Shown piece by piece: positions 11,993 to 25,600 of a DNA stretch of 64,000 nucleotides (position 1 is its first letter; every line of letters starts with the position of its first letter). Source of the DNA: Callaeas wilsoni (lineage: Eukaryota > Chordata > Aves > Passeriformes > Callaeidae); contig VWPU01008361.1 of NCBI GenBank assembly GCA_013398955.1, positions 124,001 through 188,000 of the forward strand. Reading direction: 5' to 3'. A model generated the notes under the pieces. That model was not told the DNA's origin. It saw nothing but the letters and a program-made list of their open reading frames with translations, and made no database searches. The translations under genes were made by a program, and so were the position numbers.

Positions 11993-13101
11993 AATTTTCC
12001 TCAAAAAACAGGCTGGCAAAGAGAGACTGACCATCCTTCCCAAAGTTTTAATGCTTTCCCATCCAGCAGGAGCAAGTGGGCAAGTGCTGATGAACTGTGT
12101 TTAACCAGTAGTTGCAGACTTAGGGGAGGTTCTGAGGCCAAAAAATTAGAGAAAATGGAAAAATGCACATGCACACACACACGAAAGGGAAGAGCCAGTG
12201 AGTGAGAAAACAGAGATTCAGAATGTAACTAGGATTGCAAAAACGACCCACAACAGTCAGCTGGCACAGGTGAAGAAGCCAGAAGAGGAGAATTGTGCTG
12301 TTGCCCAGTAGCTTGAAAAGAAATGTGACTGCTTATTAGTTTGGTTTTTTGTTGTGTTTGTTTTTGGGTTTTTCATGTTTAGATCAAAAGGGCATTAAGT
12401 AATTCAATCCACGTGTTTACACAGAGAACAGTATTAGCATGGGGATGCATGGAAGCCACATGGGAATATCTGCTAAACGAGACTATACTGAAAACAGCCA
12501 TTCAGCAGTCTTGCAAAACCCGTTGTATGCAGGAGAGTTGACCACTGCATAACTGAGCTAAGCAAAAGACAAAGCCATTGAGTGACTGAGTGCAGCAGCT
12601 TGTGAGGCACAGACAGGTTTGCTGTGCAACTGGTCTAACCTGTTACTTTTGCAATCACTTCCACATCCAGTTAGGAGATGGAGAATGATAGGTTTCACAA
12701 TGAAGAGTGTGACAGAAGAAGGTAATCAATTAGTGTGAAAGGTAACCAGTGTAGAAAAAGCAGATCATTCAGCTTCCAGAATTTCAGAGAAGTGTATTTA
12801 AAATATAAAAAAAAAGAGGTTAAATTAATTTGTGGTAAATAGTTTTCTCTTGATCATGCTTTTGGGCTACTGAACAGCCACTGGCACTCCATTTACTATG
12901 TCTTATTGTAAAATGTAATGTGGAAAGGACTGTATAATGAGACAGACACTTTTCAGAGCATGATTTTTCTGCTGAAGAAAGCTCATTTGGACCTGCAAAG
13001 TAGACATATGAGAGGAACCAAAAATTTTTCATCCTTAGAGAAGTTAGAGATAAGGAATTGTTGAGGCACAGCATCACCAGCTAGTTAAGGTAGGTGATTG
13101 T
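11993..13101. other. Non-coding stretch, no gene seen
   Basis: Unique AT-rich DNA with a GT/T-rich patch at about 12340-12375 and an A-rich patch near 12805-12820. No gene or conserved motif recognised. Confidence 0.6.
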
Positions 13102-13321
13102 TTTGCTCTGCTCTGCATTGGAGCATCCCACCTTGAATACTGTCTACACAGGCTGCCCAGGGCAGTGGCCACAGCCCCAAGCCTGACAGAGTTCAAAAAG
13201 CTTTTGGACAACACTCTCAGGCTCATGGTGTAAGTCTTGGGGTGTCCTGTGTAGGGCCAGGAATTGGACTTTGATGATGCTGATGAGTTCCTTCCAACTC
13301 AGCATATTCTATGATTCTGTG
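13102..13321 (+). mobile_element. CR1 LINE fragment with internal deletion
   Basis: The left 45 bp (to about 13146) correspond to the C-terminal end of CR1 ORF2. This is the region encoding the conserved 'ALVRPHLEYC' motif, seen as CTGCATTGGAGCATCCCACC then TTGAATACTGT. The sequence then jumps to CAGGCTGCCCAGGGCAGTGG, which in complete CR1 copies lies roughly 300 bp further on. It continues through the 3' tail (TCCTGTGTAGGGCCAGGAAT) to the terminal ATTCTATGATTCTGTGA. Plus orientation follows from the terminal octamers on the right. The coding remnant is too short to be a gene. The internal deletion is visible by comparison with the 35311 copy in this window. Confidence 0.85.
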
Positions 13322-15219
13322 AGGCTTTGTGGAATACATTATTATAGACACTGTTTCAAAAACCTTGTCAAGGTGCGAGTAAAAATTCTACTCTGTGCCA
13401 GTATTTGGCATCTGCTAAAGGAGAAGGAAGGTCAATTGAGAAGGTGATGAGTTTAGCTCCTACTGTTTTTTGATTGACCAGCCAGGCCTGTTGCAAACTT
13501 CAGAAGATAGCAAGACTGTAAACAAATCAGTTGAAATAGATTCAAACAATTAAAATTGGAGTCCAGAGAACATACTGAATACAGCCAAAGAGTGATAGAT
13601 TTAAATGGGAAATAATGCTAGATAGTATAATTTCTTTCAAAACAGGAGAAACTTTAAAGTACAACAACAGCGGCTACTTCATACTTGGAAAAAAGATTTT
13701 TTTCAGAAACACCTAAAGATATTTGGGAATAAAGCTTAAGAAAATGGGTCAAGGAATATTTTTATTATTATTTTGTACATACTGTGAAGTATTTTGCTGA
13801 ATTACAGAACCACATATCTGAAAATCTTACTGAAGCATCAGAGACAAGGTTTAATTCTTTATTGTGGGCCTGCTAATGCTCTTCAGAATTAAGCTAAATT
13901 ACTGTGTCTTTCAAGACTCATATTTTTGACAAATGTCTAAGACTTCTTGATCTTTACCACGTATTTCACACTGGTTCACAAGATAACTTTTCAAAAATTA
14001 GCTTTTGATTTTGCGCCTTGCATTTTGTCAACTGGATTCTTGTGAGCTTTGGGTTAGCAACTTTAAGCCTCAGCTTCACAGAGGCTAATTAAATTAAATC
14101 AACTGAGTGAAAAGGCAGCCTCTCAGGTCTGCAGTAGAACAGGAGCCAATCCCAGAGGGATGAAGAAGGGTAAGGCAGCAGCATGTAAGCTTTTCCCCTT
14201 CCCCCTTCCTCTTTGTGGAAACTGTCCTAGGCACTGTCCAGGAGGCTGTCAGCTGAAACTGGCGGCTGCCATCAGCTAACACTGGGCACATGAAAATGAG
14301 CCAAAAAGACAACAGAAGGAGAATGGAAGTGCCAATGTCCTCAAAATTCTGGCACTGAATGGAAATAAAATCTCCTTTATCTACCTCACTAATTTGTTTG
14401 AATAAGGGGATGTGACTTATCCCCATACATTGGGGACTGGTGAGAAAGCTGCTGGGAGATGGCTTCTGAAACCATGTGTGCCATTGATTGCAGCTCCTAG
14501 TCTGTGGGCAGCAACTACTATATTATCCCCTGATTGGTAGAATGGCCTCACTATAGGAAAGTCTGTGAAGCTGGGAAAGCTTAGGGTAATTTCTACTTGT
14601 ATGTGCCACAAGGTTGCAATCAGCAGAGGTAATTTGGGGTCATAGTAGTTATCATGTCAGGTACAGGTGGAAGTTTAGAAAACTCACCTTCACAGGACTA
14701 TTTTTTCATACTACAATACAAGTCCATGGGTTAAAGGTTTAAGTGTCCTAGTCACCATTCACAATTGGAGCTGGAAATTATTTTGCCGTATGCATAAACA
14801 TGGCAGTAACCTTTCCTCTCTGAATTTGATGTAGTCTTGTGCTAAGTGGCTGAAAACCTGGATGCATTGAGTTTAAAGAAGGAGATAGGTCTGCAGGGAG
14901 AAGTAATGTGTGTTAATAAACCAGTTATTAACATACAGAGAGGGGGTCATTTCAAAAAACATAAATGCTTTCAAGCACACAAGCTCTTCTCCAGGGCTAA
15001 ATTTCATGTTCTTACACTCCTTAAACTCAATGGGAGCTTTAGCATGAGCTCATTCATCTCTCACATTTAAATTGCAAATAGAGAGGATATAAGATTCATC
15101 CTAAAGGAAATGAAATTACCTACCATTAAAGAAATGATGGGGTTGTTCTAAATAAAGCCTCGAGTGCTGGAGCATCTTGACCCAAAGTGGGTGTAGAGTT
15201 CAGAGAAGGCAAGTCAGAA
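13322..15219. other. Non-coding stretch, no gene seen
   Basis: No gene recognised. At 15011-15052 the words TTAAACTCAATGGGAGCTTT and AGCATGAGC resemble another dispersed amniote repeat (built around CTTCAATGGGAGTTTTGCCTGAG), too weak for a separate call. Confidence 0.55.
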
Positions 15220-15325
15220 CACTTTTTAGCATTGGTTTACCCACCTGTTAAACGGGTCTAACAGTCAACCTCAGGAAAACAGAGAGGATTAATTAACATA
15301 TCTGATGTTCTCTGAGATTCAAGAG
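15220..15325 (+). repeat. MIR/L2-like ancient retroposon fossil
   Basis: TTGGTTTACCCACCTGTTAA ACGGG is followed by a spacer, then AGAGAGGATTAATTAACATA and TTCTCTGAGATTCAAG. This is the order of the deeply shared MIR/L2 3' region: 'CAGTTTACCCATCTGTAAAATGGG ... GTGAGGATTAATTAATG ... GCTTTGAGATCCT'. The match is good in three blocks and weak between them, as expected for an insertion that predates bird radiation. It is non-coding. Subfamily is not resolvable by eye. Confidence 0.65.
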
Positions 15326-18300
15326 AAAAGAAAGAATATAGTGCAAAATACTATTCTTATTTTTGCCATTTTGGTGATCCATCGTCCGCAGCTCTGTGGG
15401 GACAGGAACTACAGTCTGATTCAGCAGGCAAACACATGTAAAAGCCGCTGAGATTTGCCTTTGTTGTGGGCTGTCAAATGTGTTTTTATTTTTATTTAAT
15501 TATTGGCCTTTATTGGGAGTGAGTTCCGATTCTGAGTGCTTTCATGGGACATCATATGATGAGGTGGTACCAAGGGAAGTGCTGCAAAGTAGGTCAGGTA
15601 CCACAAATGTAACCAGACAAGTCACTCAGGGGAAGTTCAGCTGTTTCAAATAAGTCAGAGACTACAGCGTGGAAGACAGTGATTAAAGCTTAGAAGCCTT
15701 TACCGAAGCCACAGCATGATAGGCCTGAATCACTCCAGCAGTCAGATAAAGTTGTGCTATTATCAGTTTTCAGTCATCGTGCTAAAATTCTGATCCTGAC
15801 AACCTTACTCACATCAGGGACTATTCCTTGCCTGGCAAGGAGACCCATTTGCTGTGCTCACACATCATAATTGAGGTCTGAGCCTAGAATAAATAAAGGC
15901 ATATGAAAGACACTCAGTGCTCTCTACATTGGATAAACTTTGCCTAGGCATTTGAATTTTTATCCAAATTGAGCTCTTTCATTGAATTTTTTGTGGTTCT
16001 TACACAGGCAGGACTTAAAATATTGTCAACCACCTTACGTAATAAAAGAAGTGTTTGTAATTAAATAGCCTTAATATTTGTTGAATTTGAACTATCTTCC
16101 CTCACTCCCAAAGGAAAAATAAATCTGGAAGAGATACTTTGATATATATTTTGTTTAACTAAAACCGAATTTTTAAGAGCTACCTCATAGACACCTGTTC
16201 ACATCTGTCTAATTTGACAGTCAGTTATAATAATAAATTCCCAATTGAGCCTTTTCAATCTATGTAATTATTGTCCACCTATAGCAGCATAATTTCTTAA
16301 AAGGGGTAGTGTTTAGTGTTACACTGGTCTGAAAAGGCCTAGGTTTCATCAGTATCCTTACTTTACTGCTGATCTTTGCTAGCTTCAGATTTTGCCTGTG
16401 CTTGTGTTTTTACAGTGTGTTTTCTTTGCCCTGGAATGGAAAAACAGAAAAGAAGTTAAGTCTGGGTTTGTCTTTTTTTTCTGGTTGATTGGGTGGGGTT
16501 TTTTTCCCCCTTAATATGTATTTTGATTTAGATATCAAATTGCTCCTAATGGTGATTTTTGTCCAAATTAATTGTATCAGCAGAGCCCTGTCCTGCAGTG
16601 CTTTCCCCTTGACATCCTGGGCTGTTATATGTCCCTGGGCAGGCAAGCCTTACAGGGATACTGTTACACAGCTCTTGTTTAGTGTTTAGATCTTTAATAT
16701 TTAGATCTTTAAAGTGTTTTGTGTCTACTTCTAGGAGGCTTTGTGCCAGTTCCCCAACAATGTAGCTGAATCAGTAACTTGGAGCCAATTCTAGGATAGT
16801 GGGTCCAGCAGTCTGCTCTGGGTATGTATCTTGTGAGTCCTGCAGCCTGCATGCCTCTTTGCCAAACAATGATATAATCAATAAGCTGCCAGCTCTTGGA
16901 TCAAGGATGTATCCAAGATATTTTAGGCTTATCCAATTACCGAATAATTGTGTTTGCAATAACTAGCTCGTGTTCAGCACATTTGGTTATTAGAAGAAAG
17001 TTGACTGCTGCTGACTCTTTCAGTGCCGGTACACCCAGAAAATCTCTGCTTTATTTTGTCTCCACTAAGCTTAGAAAAGTTAACTCTGAGTGTTTTCCTA
17101 TTTTTGGTGTCATGTAATGACATGCAGCTTATTCACATTGCTGTCCTCCAGTGGGGTTAGAGTAAAGGCTTTAAAGATATTAGCAGTATGCCTCCAATTT
17201 CCTCTTCTCCCCCTTATACAATTACAGAGCTTTAAATGATAGTCCCTAAATTCTCAATCAGCTCCTGAAGCCACCCAGTGAGACAGCAGGATGTGGAGCT
17301 ATTCCCAAGCACCGATGAGCACTGAGTGCTGTGCTCCCGGAGTCCCCTCTCCCTGCAGCCGACAGCAAATCAGTATAACCCACCTGGCAGGTAAGAGTTC
17401 TCTTTGTTATGCAAACTGGTGTTTTTCAAGGCTTTTCACTCTGCGGACAAAGAAATAACCTATAGACCCTTCGGAAATCTAAAACCGAAGAATTCCAGCC
17501 ATTCTGGAACACTCCTGCTTCAGCGATTTCTTTGAATACAAGTGTGATCACTGCCCAAAACATGATAATGAAATGTTAATATATTATCATGGTCATTCTT
17601 TTGGACATTGTTCACTTCCAAGGAGATCCCGGGATGCAACAACTATATAGCATGATTTGATCCCATGTTGATTTTTGGTCCACAAATTCAATAGGACTTC
17701 TTTGAGAAATTCTAGCAAAATTTTCTTTAGAAATCATGTTTCAAATAAATTGTTCCACTCATGCACTTAGTAGGTAAGCATAAATATGTTGCAAATGAAG
17801 CTGCATGGATCGAGTTTTTAAAATGCTTTTGTAACTCTTGATTTTCCTAGAAGGACTTTAGTCTTGAAATTTGAGGAGGAAATCTTAAAACATCACACTG
17901 AATATGCTGGACCAACAAAAAAATATTTACATATTGCAGAGCAATATACATTAATTGATGAGACCACAAGCAAATATCCATGGATCAACAAGTGAGTTTC
18001 AGTCTGTGTCCAGAGACGTGTTCCTTTATATAGCACTTAACAGGAGCTCCCAGGAAACCAGAGGGTGAACACTGAGTACATCACAGATGTAAGGGTTTTC
18101 AGTGGCACTGGTCATGGACCAAAGAAGATACAGATGCTTTTCAGTCAACAGCCAAAGGGAACCATATATCATCTTTCCTGGAAACAGATAAGGTGCTGGA
18201 ATAGTAGCAGCTCATTATGAGGAAGCAAATAAAGGAAAGGAAAAAAAAAAAAAAACCCAAAACACAAAAAAAAACAACCAGAAAAAAAACAAACAAAGGC

Positions 18301-21300
18301 AGTTTAAAACAAGTGGTAACATCACTTTTCTTTTTTTTTTGGTACTGACAGTTTTAAAAATCACTTAAAATCCACATAAAAGTACAGTATGTGGGATTCA
18401 AATAAACACAAGTGGCCTACTAATGCACTAACGTGTGTGTAATTATTTTAAAATCTGGTTGCACAACAATGAACTCTGCTTTTCATCTTAATCTCATGGA
18501 GGAGAAGAGATTTCTGTGGTCTTGGTAAAATGCAATCCACGCCAAGCTTGGACTAGTCTGGCCACCCAGGTTTGCCTTTTCATATATCTGATAGATGTGT
18601 TTTGACAAGTTATATTAAGTACAAAGCAGGCCACCAGAGCAGCATGTGGAGTTGATATAGACAGAGACAGAAAGGCAAATAACAGTATGAACACACTTCT
18701 GTAGGCAGTATTTGCCATAACTGAGTATCCCCCCATACATCAGATTACCACACTTCATGAAGGAAGAAAAGTCAATGTAAGAAACAGGGTTTAAAGGCTT
18801 TCAAAGACAATATTTTATGCAGGATTTACAGTCTTTGCATCTCCCTTATCTGTGACAGGTTTGTTTTATTTTTCATTTTTTTTAAAAAACTGAATTGTTA
18901 TCCTTGGTGTACCTTTCATTCTGCACCGGTTCAGTTAAGGGGAATGTCAGAGTTTCCATCCCCACTTCATCCTTCGCTTTCTATTAATACCAGTGTATGT
19001 TTCATTTAGTCACTTCTCTGAAAACTGGTGCAGAAACTTCATAAGGGGAAAAAAAATGCTGGCACATGCACACCTGAATTGATTGCCCTTTTCTTTCACA
19101 ACCATCTTGAGTACATCACCGTCATCCTCCAGAGCACTCCTAAACAAGTTTTGGCAAAAGCAAAAACAAACACTATTTTACAACATCTTTGGACGCACTT
19201 CCAAAATGCAAAACTAATTAATCAGTAGTCTCCGAGAGACTCAGCTAAATGTGGCTGCCTCTTTGACACCGATCTCAGCTTTGATGTGAATGTAGAAAGC
19301 ATGTGAGCAAACCCCCTAAAAGAGGTAATGGGTTTCAATTATTTATTTGTTTGGAAGACGGGGGAGTAGAAGGTTAGCAATAAGTACACAGCTAATCCTG
19401 CTTAGGCCCTCCTAACCGCGAGGGTGTTTAACTCCCTGCTTCCTTACGCTGTGTCTGCACAGGATGCAGTAGGATGCCTTTCTTGGGCTGTCATTGTGCC
19501 AAGTTCCTTACAAAGCAGGATATACTTAAAGGACATGTATACTGTCAAGCCTCATATAAAGACTGTTATTTTTAATTATTCATTAGCAACACTAGAGAGC
19601 TGCTAGCTCAACATATAGGCCTTTCCCCTTGCTTCGTTTAACTGTCATTGGTTTTCAAGTCAAGAGTGTGTATTCTAAGCGTTAGCTAGTCATTAGCATC
19701 ATATTCTCCAGACACAATATAATCATCCTAATAATTGATTGTAGTGAAGGTAGTCACTTGTATCCCATACAATTCTCAGCCATGAACTTTGTCCTCTACA
19801 GTTTATTATGCACAGAGAAACATCTTGATGCTATAATCTATCTTCCTCACAAATTTACATCAAAGGGCAACAAGCTACATATTGCTCCTTCAAAACACAT
19901 CACTCGTATGATGCTGTAAAAGCACCTGCTTTTTCTGAAAAGCATGTTATTAGCAAATGTGAAATTAAAAAAAAAATGCACTAAGTGAAAGCCTTCCTCA
20001 TAGAGATTATGAATGTATGGAGAGAGAAAGCACATACAGGATTTTTCCTTGGAAATAAAACCTGTTAAAATATAGTAGAGTAACTTCTGTGTCACAAACA
20101 AGGGGGCTATGTTGATACTAGACTGATTAAGAGAAACTGCCTGTGGAAGTAAGAGTAATCTACAATACTTATGTGATAAATATCTTGGGAAAAATGCCTG
20201 CTTTCCTTGTTGACTGGATCAATTTAAAATCATTTCATGTTCTTAAATCATTTATAAGTTCTACTGTTTTTCTCTCCCCCTACACAGACCTATCCAATGC
20301 AATATATAGATAGTGAAACGTGGAAGTTTTCAAGATGTCTATTTATAAAAGTTTAAATCTGATTTGCCACACAAATTCTCTAAGCCTAAATATAGTCCTC
20401 AAAAGGTGTAAATGAAAAGGGACAAAAAGAAGTCACTGAAATATTTATAAAGATGAGGAGAAAAAAATCTATGGTAAACAGTAGCTAATTGGAACCCCAT
20501 TTTCATCCTCTCCTGCCTCCAGCTCAAAACCAGTATGATAATTGACCTCTGGAAGATAAAATGGGAATCTTCTGTATTTACTTGATAGATTAGATTCATG
20601 TGCAGCACTCTTCTTACAACAGTGATTAGGCACTTATTTATATACAATGAATAAGTATCTTAAAAATCTGGGAAGCTTACTCATCTGCACTATACGGATA
20701 GATTTTTCACCATCTTTAAGTAAGAAAAGGGATTGAAGGAGTGTTGGACAACACAGTTGACTGGATTGGAAAGATCTCAAAGAGGAGAACTATCTTCTTG
20801 GAAATTTATCCAGTTCTTATCACAAGAAGGTGTAAACTCTACAAAAGTCTTCAGAAACCAATCAGGTCATAGGATGTCTACAAGCAGAATGAAGAGAATT
20901 TAATAAATCACTGTTGCCAGTTCGGTATAATTCTGAAACCAGGATCTCAGTGTGATGGACACTGAAGTATGAAAGATGGGATAGTCACGGTTGAGCCAGA
21001 ATAAACAGCTTTCTTATAAAATAGGAGACAGATCAGGAAAATTGGTAATGTTTTCTCGGACAGAATGGAAGGAAATTTGAAATGCTGATATCATCAAAAG
21101 TATTCGTTTACTATGTGTCTCATATTACACCCTTAACTGTTTACTCCAAGATCACTGCAGCGTTTGCACATGCGCAAAGCCTTAACAAGTTTATAAGCTG
21201 TATAATTTCTGAGTTAATCACCAGACACGCTTAACACAGAAAGCATTGCTTCCTCCTGAGCACACTCAGCAGTAGCTGTTATTTTTTGAAATTGTCATTC

Positions 21301-22535
21301 AAACCAGATGTCATTCGAGCAAATCTATTCATAACTATTTAAAATCTCTTTTTCCAATAGTAATGACTAGATATTTTTTTGTACTTCGTTCTTGCAGAAG
21401 GATAAATGCTTCTATTAGTTGGTGCACACAACAATAAGGCTTTAAAAGAGAAGTGGGAAGGCTAGTGAACTCAATGGTTCACATTCTTTTTTACTGTAGT
21501 TTTTGTGGTTGAAGGTGCATATGTCTTCCTATTAATAAAATATATACAAAAAAAGTACAAAATAAATCAGCATTTTGCAGATAAAGTAGCACTGTGCCTA
21601 CTATGGGGTTAATTTGCAGTATGAATCTTAAAACACTAGGGTTAGTATTCTGTCTGAGGCATTCTAAATTATTTTGTATTTTTCTCCTCTTAGTAAACTT
21701 TTGGAAATGTGATCAGCTGACTGTGCAAGAGCCTGATCTCCATCTCTATTTCATTAGCTCTTACTCAGATACATGGAACCTTTGACAGTTCTTTAGCCCT
21801 TGCTCACTGAAGACGTGTAAGACAGAGTCAATTTTCTAGACCTGACAATAGAACTAACTTCTACATCTTCTTCTATACCCTTAGAGTCTCCTCTCTCCTG
21901 GGGGAGTTTCATATTAGAAAGTACATTTCCGAATTACATTTCAAGGAGCTATTTCTATTCTTTTTCAGTGAACATCTTGTCAGCTTTACCAATTCACCGA
22001 TCCACGTTTCTCATGCAAACATAGAAAATTCATGCAGCACACTGTACATTCCCTTATGTGACCATGGTTGGCTTTGTTAACTGGTAAGTAGGTTATTATT
22101 TACATCTGATGAATGATTAAGCACTCTGTAACAATGTAAAGAAATTTGGCCTGTGTGGTCCAGCTGCTAGCTGAATTCAATTGCTTCTACTTGAGCTTGG
22201 TATGTGGAATATTTAGAAGTCTTCAGCATAAAAATCTTTGCTCAGGAAGGAAAAGTAAATATTTTCTTATTCCTTACAAGAGGAAAAGGTCAAGTTTTAC
22301 TAAATTGCCCATATCACATTTCTCAATATTATAAATTTTATCAAAAGCTCAAATTTTTGTTGTAAAAGGAATATTAATTTATCCACAATAAATATACTTA
22401 GTAAGTGACTGTCTAGCATAATAATCCTCTTGCTTTTTACTTTTGTCACAGTGTATAGTGTTTCACAGTGTGAACAGCAATAATGGTCATGTGTTCATAT
22501 GAGTAGATTCATTTTGGCAAGTCTTGTTAGTTGAC
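15326..22535. other. Non-coding stretch, no gene seen
   Basis: Long unique stretch with no convincing gene. It holds an isolated pair of strong splice-like signals around a 32-nt segment (17359-17390), an A-rich tract (18231-18297), a tandem TTTAGATCTTTA pair (about 16685-16712) and a homeodomain-site-rich patch near 19630-19760. A weak match to an ancient repeat (CTGATTCAGCAGGCAAACAC at about 15417) is too short to annotate. Confidence 0.6.
18231..18297. repeat. A-rich low-complexity tract
   Basis: Starts with a G/A stretch, then a run of 15 A, followed by AC-interrupted oligo-A blocks. There is no transposon body on either side. CR1 elements of birds do not end in poly-A, so this is best read as a simple low-complexity tract. 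Confidence 0.85.
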
Positions 22536-22600
22536 AGGTATGTAATACACTTGCCTTGCGGCTTTGAGACCAGGTTTCAAATACAGCCTTCACTGAAGTG
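22536..22600 (+). repeat. Possible tRNA-headed ancient SINE fossil
   Basis: ATACACTTGCCTTGCGGCTT is followed by GAGACCAGGTTTCAAATACA and GCC. This resembles the tRNA-derived head of MIR-like SINEs, where 'gcacttgcctagga' precedes the box-B-like GGTTCAAATCC. The downstream body is not recognisable. No functional tRNA can be folded from it. Confidence 0.35.
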
Positions 22601-25600
22601 ACTGAAAATCATTCAGATCTCATAACTCTATCAAGTGACAAGTAACGTGAATTCAGTCAGTATGTGTATGGGACCTGATGTACACTAGCCAGTCAAAAGT
22701 GCTTCCCTTTAGTCAGTGCACTGCTATCTCTGACCATCAGAAGACACTTAAGGCAAGGGATTAAGGCCAGCAACACATATCTATCTTTCCAAATATATTC
22801 ATATCTTTCCAACAAGACATTTATGTGCCCAGCAGCTGTTTCTGTAGCTTTTGTACTCAGTGTCCACTAAGGGAACTCAAGTCCTTCACATATACAATAA
22901 GGGCACTGTACTAATTGTCAACACTAACTGCCAAAAGCAGCAATTCTATCAAGTTGATGTTGACTCAGACATGGACTTGTCCTGATTGGGTTACTTTTTA
23001 ACGCTGCTGGACACCTCTCACTGTAATGTTTTCACTGCTCACCAAAGAGTGCCAAATGTTGGCATCTCATTCATGCTTGTCATTGCCATGATATCACACA
23101 TTAAGCTCTAAGAGGAAACAAAATTTCACCTTATTATATCACATACAAGGAACATGTCAGTCATATGAGCTCATAGTCAGAAAAGGAAAATGGAATTTAT
23201 GTCCAACAGCCAATGATCCTACAGGCTTTAGGTAAGATATTTAATTCCCTTTTTCTCATCTTTATCCACTACAAAATAAAATTATTACGAATAAGAATAT
23301 GTATGCTGGACACTTTGAGATGTACAGCTGGTTCACGATGTTTTTATCCATGGGCACAATGTACAGCATTTGCAAGTATGTTTATTTTTATTATAAACAT
23401 CTCAAAATCCATGTTATTCCCCCAAATGTTTTCTGTGAAGGAAAAAAGCATCATTCATATGGAGTGTCTTCCAACTTAGAAAAGAAACTCATGTTTTCAC
23501 TTTGTGGCATGGTGAGTACCATGGATGAGGCATGTTGCTCCTAGCTGTAACATGGTCATACCAACAGTGGTAGAGGATACTGAAATACCTGGAGGGAGAG
23601 CTCTCATTACAACAGCAAAGAAGAAGGAAGCCATAGGAAAGGAAGAAGGTGGAATTTGGCTGATCTCAGACTTTTACGCTCCTCTCCTTCACTACCTTAC
23701 TTTAAAGCTTTCTTACTGAGATGGTATATTCATTTTTTTAATTCAGGTCTGACCTTTGAGGTTTTCAAGCCTTTCTGAGTCCTGCCACATCTGTTTCCTT
23801 TCTATTTATTATACATAGTCTTTCTTCTTTCTTTTTTTCTCTACTCTTGCAACAATTTTCATATTTTCAGACTGAATCCTTCAAGGTGTTTTCTTCCCTT
23901 CCTCCTCCCCAACTCTGTGAGCTCACTGAACCCCAAGGAAACACAAGGTCAGGTCTACTGCTCTGCCCCAAGGCTTTCCACTTTATCTAATAGAACGTCA
24001 GTGTTCTCTGTGCTGTTTGCAACTCCACCCAACTAATTATCATATGCTGATGTCAGTGACGCACTGGAAGTAGCCACAAAATTTGATGGGGTGCTATTTT
24101 TATTCCCTATTACTTTTTAGGTTATCTCCTCCACAGTCAAAATCACAATCCCAGCTTTTCCTTGACATGTTTCTCAATGAAAAAACTAAATAATCTGTAA
24201 AATAAATCATCTAGTGTGATTAAACTGTAAGATTACAGAATTGTTGGGGTTGGTATCATTGACATTACCGTTAGTAATTTGACTACCATATCCTTTGGAC
24301 TAAATCAAGAAAAACCAGATTTTCCTCAGAGAAAGCTGCACAGAAGAAGGGAAAAACATGACTTTCAAGTAAAAATACACTGTAGCACAGTCACCCCCTT
24401 TCCATGCTGTGTCATTCAAGCCATAATTTTGGGAAATCGTAGGATGTCTATTCCTCATACTGATATCTGTAAGCACATGAGAATTGTTCATTGCTACCTG
24501 TAAAAAGCCTGTTTTAAATTACTTCTAATAGTCCTGTGTCTTTTCTTTTTTCTCCAGAATCGCTGCAGTGATCATTACAGAAAAATCCTTTTCATCCATA
24601 AGTCAGTAATGTTAATGAATGCCTCAATATAGTCTTGAACCTCACCAGCATAAGTCAGGGGAGCTCACTGAAACCCAGCGACATTATTTACAGCTATCAC
24701 TTCATGGAACAGTGATACAGCAGCTGAAGATTTGGGGGTTTGAGTCAGTGTAATGATCTTGTTCCATCGAGCTAATTACTATGGAAACAAACACAATAAA
24801 TATGAATAACATTCACAGCAGTATGAATAGGAACACACCGTAATTTTTAATGCTGAATTATAACTGATTAAGCAGGTAGAAAATATTAGATATTCATGCA
24901 TCTCAGGTAGCCTGCATAGAAGTTTAGGTCCATACCAAAACTGTGAAGAGCATGAATCTCTAATTTGTATTATTTATAGCATACAGAACTGAATTCATAC
25001 TGTTGGTCTCATCTGCCTTGAAGCTTCTTTATCAGGATGGTTCTGTGTAGCAGCTTACCCATAAAAGATCCTTTACATACAAGATTGAGAACTTCATAAC
25101 TCAAAAAGTACATGGTAGAGCAATTAATTTTGCTAAATTTCTTGTGAGGTATCTTCAAAATTTCAACATACGTTCAAATGTTATAACAAACATCCCGTGA
25201 CTTGTCATGGCATCTGCATTAGTAAACAAAATATTTGAGAGAAGCCATTGATTCTGATGGTGGGCATAATCTAGGAAAACATGCAAAGAAAATGTAGCTT
25301 AGGACATTTTCCTTGTTCTTTCTCTTTTGCAGGTTTTACACCTTTGATATGATAAATCAATAATAGAATAATTATACAGATCAAGCATAGATTTATACAT
25401 GAAAGTTTCCCAAAGATTTAATGTCCATTTTTTTTACCAGAAGCACATTTCAATAACAGGCCACTTAAAAAAATGGCTACCACTTAAATCAAGAATCAAT
25501 TAGAAACATTAATAAAAAAAGCCCTGTTAACTTCCATTAGACCCTAAATGAGCTTTTTAATCTCCATTAATCATGCAGTTGTTAATCATTGTTTTTATCA

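Noticed and set aside
24230..24262. Possible CR1 3' tail (ACAGAATTGTTGGGGTTGG)
   Set aside because: Only about 20 bp resemble the CR1 terminus, with no continuation on either side. It is too short to support.
24651..24697. Possible ancient amniote repeat (TAAGTCAGGGGAGCTCACTG)
   Set aside because: Resembles a dispersed reptile repeat only in two short words. Below what I would annotate.
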